From CAYLNH01 sp964384625 (GTDB lineage: Bacteria; Verrucomicrobiota; Lentisphaeria; JABSQK01): DNA of 59,526 nucleotides. Positions 42,885 through 50,582 of the stretch are shown piece by piece (the stretch's first letter is position 1; each line of letters begins with the position of its first letter). The translations under genes and the position numbers were made by a program. The notes beneath the pieces were generated by a model. It saw only the letters and a program-made list of their open reading frames with translations. It was not told the origin of the DNA and made no database searches. Where the stretch lies: positions 1 to 59,526 of the forward strand of contig CAYLNH010000010.1 of assembly GCA_964384625.1 (NCBI GenBank), written 5' to 3'.

Positions 42885-45421
42885 CGACGCACGGCGGCAA
42901 CCGGCGAGCCCTGGCGCAGGACGCCGGCATCGATGCCAAGGACCTCCTTGACTGCAGCGCGAACATCAACCCCCTCGGGCCGCCGGAATGGCTGCGGCGC
43001 GTTATCAGCCGCAATATCGAGAGACTGACCGACTATCCGGATCCCGCCTGCCTGCGCCTGCGGCAGGCCGTGGCCGCCGCCTGGGGCGTGGACTGCGACA
43101 GCGTTGTCGCCGGCAACGGCGGCAGCCAGCTGATTCACTGGCTGCCGCGCGTCTGGCAATCGCAGCGCGCCGTTCTCTGTCCGCCGAGTTACATCGATTA
43201 CCGCAACGCCTGCCGGCAGGCCGGGCTGGAGCTGTTTCAGGTTCGCCGCAACGAGGATTTCTCGGTGGACTATGCGGCCCTCGAGACGGCCGTCCGGGCC
43301 GGTGATCTGGTCATCCTCGGGCATCCGAACAATCCCTCCGGCAAACTGCTCGACCCGGACCGGCTGCTCGCCGTCGTGGACCGGCAGCCCGAGGCCGTGT
43401 TTGTTGTCGATGAAGCCTTTATCGATTTCGTCGAAACCCCGCCGACACTGATCAACTGCGGCCGTGAAAATGTCGTTGTGCTGCGGTCGTTCACCAAGTT
43501 CTACGCCATCCCGGGGCTGCGTCTGGGATTTGCCGTGGGCGCCGCAGCCCGCCTGCAGCGGCTGGCGGCACAGATCCCGGACTGGTCGGTCAACTCCCTG
43601 GCGCTGGCGGTCGGCACGGCGGCGATCGCCGATGTCGAATACGCGGCCGCCAGCCGGGCGGAAACCGCGCAGCGGCGACAGAAACTGCAGACGCTGCTGA
43701 CCCGGCTCGGACTCCACGTCTACCCGGCGGCAGCCAACTATCTGCTCTGCCGGTTCGACGGCAAGGCCGACCAATTGGCCAGGGACCTCCTGCAGCGGCA
43801 CGGCATCGCAATTCGCAGTTGCGCCGATTACGACGGACTGGACCGCCGCTTCTTCCGGGTCGCGGTGAAGGACGCCGCCGCCAACGCCCGGCTGACGACG
43901 GCGCTGGCCGCCGAACTCAAGCGGCCGAAACCGCCGGCGCCGGCAAAGCGCACGCCGGCAATCATGTTCCAGGGGACCGGGTCGAATGCCGGCAAGAGCA
44001 TCCTGGCGGCGGCGCTGTGCCGGGTGTTGCTGCAGGACGGCATTCGCGTGGCGCCGTACAAGGCGCAGAACATGTCGAACAATTCTTTTGTGACCCGCCG
44101 CGGCGAAGAGGTGGCCCGGGCCCAGGTTGTCCAGGCGCAGGCCTGCCGGCTCGACCCGGATGTCCGCATGAGCCCCATCCTGCTCAAACCCGATTCCGAT
44201 ACCGGTTGCCAGGTCATCCTCTGCGGCAGGCCGATCGGCAATATGCAGGCGCTGGAGTACGACTCCTATAAAGCCGACGCCACGGCCCGGGCGCGCGAGT
44301 GCTATGACGCGCTGGCGGCTGAGTACGACGCCGTCGTGCTGGAGGGCGCCGGCAGCCCCGGCGAAGTGAACCTGAAAGCCAACGACATCGTCAACATGCC
44401 GATGGCCCGGTACGCGCAGGCGCCCGTGCTGCTCGTCGGCGATATCGACCGCGGCGGCGTATTCGCCGGTTTCGTTGGCCACCTGGAGGTGATGAACGAA
44501 TGGGAACGCCAATTGCTCGCCGGCTTCCTGGTTAACAAATTCCGCGGTGACGCGTCACTTCTGGGGAATGCTTTCGACTACACCCTGGAGCACACCGGCA
44601 AGCCGGTGCTGGGGACAATCCCCTACATTCACAATCTGGGACTGCCCGAGGAAGACGCGGTCTCCTTCAAACAAACGGTGCGACCGTCGGACACTGCCGG
44701 CGCCGACCATATCGAAATTGCCGTGATCGACCTGCCGCACATCTCGAACTTCTCGGACCTGGATCCATTCGCGGTCGAACCGGATGTGGTCGTCCGCGTG
44801 GTGCGCCGCGGAGACGCCGTCGGCGCCCCGGACGCGGTCATCCTGCCCGGCACGAAAAACACGATCGGCGACCTTCAGGCACTGCGTGAAACCGGCATCG
44901 CCGACGCCCTGCTGCAGTTGCCGGAAACCTGCGAGATCGTCGGTCTCTGCGGCGGCTTCCAGATGCTCGGCGCCGCCATCGCCGACCCGTTGGGGCTGGA
45001 GTCGGCGCAACCGGAAATCGCCGGCCTGGGACTGCTGCCGATGACCACCGAACTGGCTCCGGACAAGGTTCTGTGCCAGGTGCAGGCAAGGCACAACCCC
45101 TCGGGCTGCACGGTCGCCGGTTACGAGATCCACCATGGCCGGACCGAGACCGGGTCTCTGGATGTTGTCATCGAGACGGCCGCCGGCGTCGGCGGCGTCG
45201 GTGCCGCCGACGGCCGGATCTGGGGCACCTATCTGCACGGCGTCTTCGACGCCGATGAATTCCGTTGGTGGTTCATTGATCGCGTCCGCGTCCGGAAAGG
45301 ACTGGCGCCGGTGGGCGCGATACGCGGGACCTACGACTTGGAGCCGGCGTTCGAACGGCTGGCCGATATCTTTCGCCGGCATGTGGACCTGGATGCAATC
45401 TACCGGATGATGCGCCTGTGA
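42881..45421 (+). CDS. cobQ: Fusion of threonine-phosphate decarboxylase (CobD-type) and cobyric acid synthase (CobQ)
   Basis: 846 residues with two complete enzymes. Residues 1-345 are a PLP-fold aminotransferase-like CobD/CobC (CSANINPLGPPEW, GHPNNPSGKL, VDEAFIDF, and the PLP Lys in RSFTKFYAIPGLRLGF), which supplies (R)-1-aminopropan-2-ol phosphate. After a Pro/Lys linker (KRPKPPAPAKRT, about 350-362) the CobQ part runs to the end (FQGTGSNAGKS, APYKAQNMSNNSF, GDIDRGGVFAGF, the glutaminase Cys in VGLCGGFQML, and the final His in GTYLHGVF). ATG 42881 is used by overlap with cobS. The fusion unites amidation of cobyrinate diamide with making the linker amine for CbiB, which is coded next. No frameshift is needed. 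Confidence 0.95.
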   Translation: MTTHGGNRRALAQDAGIDAKDLLDCSANINPLGPPEWLRRVISRNIERLTDYPDPACLRLRQAVAAAWGVDCDSVVAGNGGSQLIHWLPRVWQSQRAVLCPPSYIDYRNACRQAGLELFQVRRNEDFSVDYAALETAVRAGDLVILGHPNNPSGKLLDPDRLLAVVDRQPEAVFVVDEAFIDFVETPPTLINCGRENVVVLRSFTKFYAIPGLRLGFAVGAAARLQRLAAQIPDWSVNSLALAVGTAAIADVEYAAASRAETAQRRQKLQTLLTRLGLHVYPAAANYLLCRFDGKADQLARDLLQRHGIAIRSCADYDGLDRRFFRVAVKDAAANARLTTALAAELKRPKPPAPAKRTPAIMFQGTGSNAGKSILAAALCRVLLQDGIRVAPYKAQNMSNNSFVTRRGEEVARAQVVQAQACRLDPDVRMSPILLKPDSDTGCQVILCGRPIGNMQALEYDSYKADATARARECYDALAAEYDAVVLEGAGSPGEVNLKANDIVNMPMARYAQAPVLLVGDIDRGGVFAGFVGHLEVMNEWERQLLAGFLVNKFRGDASLLGNAFDYTLEHTGKPVLGTIPYIHNLGLPEEDAVSFKQTVRPSDTAGADHIEIAVIDLPHISNFSDLDPFAVEPDVVVRVVRRGDAVGAPDAVILPGTKNTIGDLQALRETGIADALLQLPETCEIVGLCGGFQMLGAAIADPLGLESAQPEIAGLGLLPMTTELAPDKVLCQVQARHNPSGCTVAGYEIHHGRTETGSLDVVIETAAGVGGVGAADGRIWGTYLHGVFDADEFRWWFIDRVRVRKGLAPVGAIRGTYDLEPAFERLADIFRRHVDLDAIYRMMRL

Positions 45422-46401
45422 CGATTCGAATGGAACATGCCATCATTGCCGCCTTCCTGTTCGACCTGCTCGTCGGCGATCCCCGGTGGGCGCCGCATCC
45501 CGTGCGGATGATCGGCTGGTACGGCGGTCGGCTTGAAACGATCCTGCGCAAACTGTGTCGCAATGAACGGCTGGCCGGCTACCTCTGCGTCCTGATCATG
45601 CTGCTGAACGTCTCGGCCCTCTCCCTCGGCGTCCTCTACACCGCCTGGCTGGTTGACCGCAGCCGCGTCGTCTTCTGGATCACGGCCACAGCGATGATCT
45701 ACTGGAGCATCGCTACCCACGACCTGCTGAAACACGCGAAGGAGGTCCTGCAGGCACTGCAGGCAGACGACTTGGCCGAAGCGCGAACCCGCGTCGGCCG
45801 GATCGTCGGCCGCGACACCGAGAACCTGGATGCCGCCGGTGTGACCCGCGCCGCGGTCGAGAGCGTCGCCGAAAGCATTGTCGACGGCATCACGGCGCCG
45901 TTGTTCTTTGCCATGCTGTTGGGGCCGGTCGGCGCAATTCTGTATCGCACCGTCAACACGATGGACTCGATGTTTGGCTACATGAACAAACGCTACAAGG
46001 ACTTCGGCCGCACCGCTGCGCGGCTGGATGACCTGGCCAACTTTATCCCCGCCCGGCTCACTGCGCCGCTGCTGTGTCTGGCGGCGGCCATGCTCTACCG
46101 GTCCGGGAAACGGGCGTTCCTGACGCTCTTGCGTGATGCCCACAATCACGCCAGCCCGAACTCCGGATTGGCCGAAGCCGCCATGGCCGGCGCCCTCGGC
46201 GTCCAACTCGGCGGCCCCAGCGTCTACGGCGGCCGCACCCTGATGAAGCCGACGATCGGCGAACGCTTTGAACGCATCGAGCCGGGTCACATCCGAAAAG
46301 CCGGCCGCGTCACCCTCGTGGCCGCCGCGCTCTTCCTCGTCCTCGGCCTGCTCCTTCGCTACGGCCTGTCATTGCTGGCTTTGCGTCTGGCCGCCGGTTG
46401 A
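45418..46401 (+). CDS. cbiB: Adenosylcobinamide-phosphate synthase
   Basis: 327 residues, polytopic membrane protein. AFLFDLLVGDPRWAPHPVRMIGWYGG is the standard CbiB opening. AVESVAESIVDGITAPLFFAMLLGPVGAILYRTVNTMDSMFGY matches the core. It attaches the aminopropanol phosphate to adenosylcobyric acid. GTG 45418 overlaps the previous stop as GTGA; ATG 45430 is the alternative. It is the last gene of the operon. Confidence 0.94.
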   Translation: MTIRMEHAIIAAFLFDLLVGDPRWAPHPVRMIGWYGGRLETILRKLCRNERLAGYLCVLIMLLNVSALSLGVLYTAWLVDRSRVVFWITATAMIYWSIATHDLLKHAKEVLQALQADDLAEARTRVGRIVGRDTENLDAAGVTRAAVESVAESIVDGITAPLFFAMLLGPVGAILYRTVNTMDSMFGYMNKRYKDFGRTAARLDDLANFIPARLTAPLLCLAAAMLYRSGKRAFLTLLRDAHNHASPNSGLAEAAMAGALGVQLGGPSVYGGRTLMKPTIGERFERIEPGHIRKAGRVTLVAAALFLVLGLLLRYGLSLLALRLAAG

Positions 46402-46502
46402 ACGCCGCCCATCTGCTCGTTCGCTCAACGTAATGCGTCAGTGGCGGGATGCGGGAGCCGCTCCCCGGGACGGACGCATCACTCGCTCGACCGGCTCCGA
46501 CC

Positions 46503-46530
46503 TTGAAACAAGCGCTGTGTTGCTTATATT
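46503..46530 (+). promoter_or_regulatory. Strong sigma70-like promoter of the Cys-rich peptide gene
   Basis: TTGAAA (46503-46508), 16-bp spacer, TATATT (46525-46530), each five of six matches to consensus. Expected transcription start is about 46537, leaving a leader of about 85 nt. It is one of the closest matches to consensus in the window and lies 102 bp past the cbiB stop. Confidence 0.7.
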
Positions 46531-46542
46531 AAACTGCTGGAG

Positions 46543-46586
46543 CAGGGGTGTGTTGGTTTCCGCCCGATTCGGGCTGTTACCCCCTG
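46543..46586 (+). promoter_or_regulatory. Foldable 5' leader of the Cys-rich peptide mRNA
   Basis: CAGGGGT (46543-46549) pairs with ACCCCCTG (46579-46586, one bulged C). Inside, GCCCG (46562-46566) pairs with CGGGC (46570-46574) around ATT. The result is a two-level hairpin starting six bases after the expected transcription start. It could control translation or stability. No known riboswitch family is matched. Confidence 0.4.
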
Positions 46587-46621
46587 ACGGCCAACGGCAA
46601 GACAACCACAGGGACTGACCC

Positions 46622-46882
46622 ATGGGCAACCGCAGGCAAAAACCTGATGTCGGGCACGACAAAACGGAATTGCCCTGCTATGAACCCCCGGTTCTCTTGC
46701 CGTTGGGCGAACTGCAGCGCGCTGCCGGCGCCTGCAGCAACGGCAGCGTCCCGGCCGGCGGCCAGTGCCGCGAAGGCAGCGCCGCGACCGGCAGTCAGTG
46801 TCGGTCCGGCGGCGCCGCCGGACCCATATGCAAAAACGGCGTCGGCGCTTTCGCGCAATGCCGGGCCGGTTTCGGGAACTGA
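46622..46882 (+). CDS. Cys-rich small peptide with five regular CxxG units; candidate RiPP precursor
   Basis: 86 residues, not in a recognised family. The first 37 residues look like a leader (charged start, then YEPPVLLPLGELQRAAGA with an LGEL motif). From C38 on the chain is Gly/Ala/Ser/Gln-rich with Cys at 38, 49, 60, 70 and 80, each as C-x-x-G (CSNG, CREG, CRSG, CKNG, CRAG). Spacing is 11, 11, 10, 10, and Gln or Ile precedes four of the five Cys. There is one more Cys at 19 in the leader. No signal peptide or membrane segment. Codon use is like that of its neighbours. AGGGA lies seven bases before the ATG, and a near-consensus promoter precedes it. The form is like precursors of Cys-crosslinked RiPPs (ranthipeptide/sactipeptide type). 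No radical-SAM enzyme or transporter is nearby. Confidence 0.6.
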   Translation: MGNRRQKPDVGHDKTELPCYEPPVLLPLGELQRAAGACSNGSVPAGGQCREGSAATGSQCRSGGAAGPICKNGVGAFAQCRAGFGN

Positions 46883-46950
46883 CCGCGGGAATCACTGCCG
46901 ACCGCGGCCTGCAGGGGCATCCTGCTGCTTCACTTTTCCCCCATTCCCTC

Positions 46951-46978
46951 TTGCCGAAGCTGCAGACCGGACTACAGT
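46951..46978 (+). promoter_or_regulatory. Candidate promoter of the DtxR-family regulator gene
   Basis: TTGCCG (46951-46956), 16-bp spacer, TACAGT (46973-46978). Transcription would start near 46985, so the TTAGG operator at 46999 lies just downstream, where a bound repressor would block elongation or escape. Confidence 0.5.
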
Positions 46979-46998
46979 GTTCGCTTGACCGAATCATC

Positions 46999-47012
46999 TT
47001 AGGCTCGCCGAA
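46999..47012 (+). promoter_or_regulatory. Candidate DtxR-type operator upstream of the regulator
   Basis: TTAGG-CTCG-CCGAA, five bases before the ATG at 47018. It matches the site at 47960-47973 except for two of the four spacer bases and one arm base. TTAGG-N-CCTAA half sites are the known pattern of DtxR/IdeR operators, so this is probably an autoregulatory site. Confidence 0.55.
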
Positions 47013-47017
47013 TAACT

Positions 47018-47521
47018 ATGCCCAAACGGAAACTCAGCGCCAGCCTCGAGGACTATCTTGAGGCCATCTATCACGCCGTCGAACAGCACCGCGCCGCCCG
47101 GGCCAAGGACCTGGTCCAGCGCCTCGGCGTCAGCGGCGCCTCCGTCACCGGCGCGCTCCGGACCCTGGCCACACGCGGTCTGATCAACTACGCGCCGTAC
47201 GAACTGATCTCGCTGACGCCGAAGGGCGAGGCGACGGCCAGGAACATTATCCGTCGGCATGACGTTCTGCAGGATTTCTTCACGAGAGTTCTGGCTGTCG
47301 ACCCCGATGCTACTGAAGAGGCGGCCTGTAAGATGGAGCATGCCATGTCCCAGGACATGCTGGAGCGGTTCACGCAGTTCGTGGATTTCGTCGAGAATTG
47401 CCCGCGCAGCGGCGTGTCCTGGATCGAGATGTTCAGCAAATATTGCGCCGCGAACGGTCCCGGTCGGCGCTGCCGTAAATGCGTTGCGCGTATGAACGAA
47501 GCCTTTCAGTCCGGCAAATAA
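47018..47521 (+). CDS. DtxR-family metal-dependent regulator with Cys-rich C-terminus
   Basis: 167 residues. The winged HTH (SLEDYLEAIYHAVEQHRAARAKDLVQRLGVSGASVTGALRTLATRGLINY) and dimerisation domain (RHDVLQDFFTRVLAVDPDATEEAACKMEHAMSQDMLERF) are of the DtxR/MntR type, with metal-ligand candidates in RRHDVL, C-K-MEH and the first helix. There is no SH3 domain. The last 40 residues hold four Cys (NCPRSGVSW, KYC, RRCRKC), which could bind Fe or Zn. It sits ahead of feoA-feoB, and sites of the DtxR type lie before itself and before feoB, so it is the likely iron-responsive repressor of the locus. Confidence 0.9.
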   Translation: MPKRKLSASLEDYLEAIYHAVEQHRAARAKDLVQRLGVSGASVTGALRTLATRGLINYAPYELISLTPKGEATARNIIRRHDVLQDFFTRVLAVDPDATEEAACKMEHAMSQDMLERFTQFVDFVENCPRSGVSWIEMFSKYCAANGPGRRCRKCVARMNEAFQSGK

Positions 47522-47600
47522 GCTCGCGTTGTCGGCGCTTTCCGGCTTGAAATCGGCTTCAGGCCGCAGATGGTAACGGTCATTTTGAGGCTGGAACCAG

Positions 47601-47615
47601 ACTGGCCGGGCCAGT
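47601..47615. promoter_or_regulatory. Palindrome upstream of feoA
   Basis: ACTGGCC-G-GGCCAGT is a perfect 7-bp inverted repeat in the 139-bp gap between the regulator and feoA. It is unlike the TTAGG sites. It could be another operator or a stem in the mRNA. No clear promoter pair is seen in this gap. Confidence 0.35.
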
Positions 47616-47660
47616 ATGACATAGGAGCCGCGCTGCCTGGGGCAGGGCGGCGAGAAAATC

Positions 47661-47897
47661 TTGAGCACGCAAGAAAACACGATGCCGCTATCCATGGTTG
47701 ATGCCGGGCGGACCGTCAAGCTGGTCGCCGTCGACTCCGGCCGCGAACTGCAGGCGCGCCTGGCTTCCATGGGCCTGGTGCCGGGAACCGAACTGGAAGT
47801 TATCTCAAACAGCAGTCGCGGTCCGTTCATCGTCGCGGTGAAGGACAGCCGGGTGATGCTCGGCCGCGGCATGGCCGACAAAATTCGCGTGAGCTGA
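47661..47897 (+). CDS. feoA: FeoA-family small SH3-like protein
   Basis: 78 residues. MPLSMVDAGRTVKLVAVDSGRELQARLASMGLVPGTELEVISNSSRGPFIVAVKDSRVMLGRGMADKIRV is the complete FeoA fold, quoted here only by landmarks: GRELQARLASMGLVPGTELE and SRVMLGRGMADKI. It is a cytoplasmic partner of FeoB in ferrous iron uptake. The start may be TTG 47661 or, more in keeping with the family, ATG 47682 (MPLSMV). It ends in front of a terminator-like hairpin. Confidence 0.92.
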   Translation: MSTQENTMPLSMVDAGRTVKLVAVDSGRELQARLASMGLVPGTELEVISNSSRGPFIVAVKDSRVMLGRGMADKIRVS

Positions 47898-47898
47898 T

Positions 47899-47930
47899 CC
47901 CGGCGCCGCCGCGGCCCGGGCCTTCTTTTT
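47899..47930 (+). terminator. Terminator or attenuator between feoA and feoB
   Basis: CCCGG (47899-47903) can pair with CCGGG (47916-47920), with further GC pairing inside, and TTCTTTTT (47923-47930) follows. An alternative hairpin GGGCC/GGCCC (47918-47922, 47931-47935) overlaps the T-run. This suggests that feoB is expressed partly from its own promoter. Confidence 0.45.
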
Positions 47931-47959
47931 GGCCCCTGAATTCGTTGATCCAAAGTTTA

Positions 47960-47973
47960 TTAGGAGCGCCTAA
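47960..47973 (+). promoter_or_regulatory. Candidate DtxR-type operator upstream of feoB
   Basis: TTAGG-AGCG-CCTAA, 12 bases before the feoB ATG. TTGATC (47945-47950) lies 17 bp before CGCCTAAG, so the site may overlap the -10 of a feoB promoter. It is nearly the same as the site at 46999-47012. A repressor bound here would shut feoB. Confidence 0.6.
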
Positions 47974-47985
47974 GACCAGGACGCC

Positions 47986-50499
47986 ATGATGGCCGACAAC
48001 ATGATCATCGCGCTCGCCGGCAATCCGAATTCCGGCAAGACGACCATCTTCAACAACTTGACCGGCGACCGCCAGCAGGTCGGCAACTATCCGGGGGTCA
48101 CGGTCGAGAAGAAAGAAGGCATTTGCCGATTCGGGGACCGGGAGATCACCGTGGTCGACCTCCCGGGCACGTACAGCCTGACCGCCTATTCGGTTGAGGA
48201 ACTGGTGGCCCGCAATTTCCTGATCGACGAGAAGCCGGATGTGGTGATCGATATCATCGATGCATCGAATCTGGAACGCAACCTGTATCTGGCGGTGCAG
48301 TTGATCGAGCTGAACGTGCCCCTGGTACTGGCCTACAATATGAGCGACGTGGCTGAGCGCCGCGGTCTGAAGTTCGATCTCGAGCAGATGTCCCGCTTCT
48401 TCGGGGCGCCGATCGTACCGACCACCGGCCACCGGGACCGCGGCACCGGGGATCTCCTCGAGGCGGCCGTCGCCGTTGCCGACGGCACCTGGAAACAGCC
48501 GCACAATCCGGTGCGCTACGGCCGTGAGATTGAGAAATCCCTGCGTCAACTGGAGAATCTGATTGAGCAGGAGGAGGTCCTGACGGACCGCTACAGCAGC
48601 CGCTGGCTGGCGGTCAAGCTGCTCGAGAACGACAAGGAGGTCCTGAACGCCGTCGATTCCGAGGCGGTCCTGGCCCTGGCCGGCCGCCAGGAGAAGCGGC
48701 TGCGCCAGGTACTCGGCGACCAGCCGGAGATCATCATTGCCGACCGCCGCTACGGGTTCATCTCGGGCGTCTGCACTGAAACGGTGCGCTCGACCGTGGA
48801 AGCCCGGCACAGCATGTCCGACCGGATCGATGCAGTGCTGACCAATCACGTTCTGGGTTTGCCGATCTTCCTGGTGCTGATGTACCTGACGTTTCAGTTG
48901 ACGTTCTCCCTGGGCGCCTATCCGATGGCGGGGCTGGAGTGGCTGTTCGGCCGACTCAGCGAAGTGATCGCCGGCTTCTGGCCGAAGGGGGCCGAGAGCG
49001 CCCTGAAATCCATGTTGATCGACGGCGTCATCGGCGGCGTCGGCGGCGTCGTGACCTTCCTGCCGAACATCATGTTCCTGTTCTTCGGTATTGCCCTGCT
49101 GGAGGGCACCGGGTACATGGCGCGCGCGGCGTTTGTGATGGACCGCCTGATGCACCGGATCGGGCTGCACGGCAAGAGCTTCATCCCGATGCTGACGGGG
49201 TTCGGTTGTTCCGTTCCCGCGATTCTGGCGACACGGATTCTGGACGACCGCAAGGATCGGTTGACGACGATGATGATCGTGCCGTTGATGAGCTGCGGCG
49301 CCCGGCTGCCGATCTATGCGCTGATTATCCCCGCGTTCTTCCCGGAGGCCTGGCGCGGCCCCATGCTGTGGCTGATCTACGTCATCGGCATTCTTTTTGC
49401 CGTCCTCCTGGCCAAACTCCTGCGGGTGACGCTGTTCAAAGGCGAGACGACGCCGTTCGTCATGGAGCTCCCGCCCTATCGTGTGCCGACGATGAAATTC
49501 CTGTTCAAAAACACCTGGGAGCGTTCCTGGCTGTATGTCCAGAAAGCCGGCACCGTGATTCTCGGCGTGTCCATTGTCCTCTGGGCGATGACCACCTATC
49601 CGCGAAAGACGGCGTTCGACCGCAACTACGGCGCCGAATCCGAAGCCATTCAACAGGATTACCTGGCGGCCGTCGGCCGGGCCGAACGTGTCCTGGGGGT
49701 GGAGCCGGGACGGTTGACGGCGATTGCCGACGCCGAACTGGCGCGCGCCGCCGCCGCGGAACAGTTCTACCCGGACCAGGAGGAGTTCCAGGCCGTGGCG
49801 GAAGCCGCCGATGAGAAACTGGATCGCATGTTGAGCGGTGTTGAGGGCGAAGCCGTCGGCCGGTTCCGGCGCACCCGGAGCGCCATCGCGCAGGCAGCCG
49901 CGCGGTTTGCCGAGCAGACCGCCGGGCTCGACCCGCACGCGCTGGAGTACGCCGTCTTCCTGCACCAGCACAACCTGACCATGGAAGACCTGCAGCAGGC
50001 CGACCCGGCGGCGTTCCGCGCCGCCCGCATGTACACCCAGGCGAAAGAGCATTACGACGAGCGCAGTCTCGAACTCGCCAATGCCCGTCGGGCCGAGGAA
50101 CTGCAGCACAGCCTCGCCGGCCGCATCGGCTCGACCCTCGCACCGGCCATGAAACCGCTCGGCTTCGACTGGCGCATCAGCACGGCGCTGATCGGCGCCT
50201 TCGCCGCCAAGGAGGTCTTTGTGGCGCAGATCGGCATTGTCTACTCCCTCGGCGAAGGCACGGATGACTCGTCCGTACTGCGGTCGAAACTGGCGGCGAA
50301 CTACTCGCCGCTCGTCGGCTTCTGCATCATGCTCTTCTGTCTGATCTCCACGCCGTGCATGGCCACCGTGGTGATGACCTGGCGGGAAAGCGGCGCGCTG
50401 AAATGGGCCCTGCTGCAGCTGGCCGGCCTCACCGTCATCGCCTACCTCGTCTGCCTGGTGGTCTATCAGGTCGGCGCCGCCCTCGCCATCGGAACGTAG
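47986..50499 (+). CDS. feoB: Ferrous iron transporter FeoB
   Basis: 837 residues. The N-terminal G domain has GNPNSGKTT (G1, residues 12-20), VVDLPGTYSL (G3) and YNMSDV (G4). The membrane part has the two Gate motifs (FGCSVPAILATRIL and AKEVFVAQIG regions) and the IPLMSCGAR-like VPLMSCGARLPIYAL. It imports Fe2+. A segment of about 160 residues (49608-50100; NYGAESEAIQQDYL through LANARRAEELQHS) is helical, Glu/Ala-rich and inserted before the conserved LAGRIGSTLAPAMKPLGF; in the E. coli protein the same gap is much shorter. ATG 47986 has AGGA upstream. Confidence 0.95.
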   Translation: MMADNMIIALAGNPNSGKTTIFNNLTGDRQQVGNYPGVTVEKKEGICRFGDREITVVDLPGTYSLTAYSVEELVARNFLIDEKPDVVIDIIDASNLERNLYLAVQLIELNVPLVLAYNMSDVAERRGLKFDLEQMSRFFGAPIVPTTGHRDRGTGDLLEAAVAVADGTWKQPHNPVRYGREIEKSLRQLENLIEQEEVLTDRYSSRWLAVKLLENDKEVLNAVDSEAVLALAGRQEKRLRQVLGDQPEIIIADRRYGFISGVCTETVRSTVEARHSMSDRIDAVLTNHVLGLPIFLVLMYLTFQLTFSLGAYPMAGLEWLFGRLSEVIAGFWPKGAESALKSMLIDGVIGGVGGVVTFLPNIMFLFFGIALLEGTGYMARAAFVMDRLMHRIGLHGKSFIPMLTGFGCSVPAILATRILDDRKDRLTTMMIVPLMSCGARLPIYALIIPAFFPEAWRGPMLWLIYVIGILFAVLLAKLLRVTLFKGETTPFVMELPPYRVPTMKFLFKNTWERSWLYVQKAGTVILGVSIVLWAMTTYPRKTAFDRNYGAESEAIQQDYLAAVGRAERVLGVEPGRLTAIADAELARAAAAEQFYPDQEEFQAVAEAADEKLDRMLSGVEGEAVGRFRRTRSAIAQAAARFAEQTAGLDPHALEYAVFLHQHNLTMEDLQQADPAAFRAARMYTQAKEHYDERSLELANARRAEELQHSLAGRIGSTLAPAMKPLGFDWRISTALIGAFAAKEVFVAQIGIVYSLGEGTDDSSVLRSKLAANYSPLVGFCIMLFCLISTPCMATVVMTWRESGALKWALLQLAGLTVIAYLVCLVVYQVGAALAIGT

Positions 50500-50582
50500 T
50501 CCTGCTTGACTTGAGGCGGATTCGGGGCAAATTGGCTGTATTCCATTAGCTAGTTGTTGTCCGTTTGATATGAGGTGAAGCC

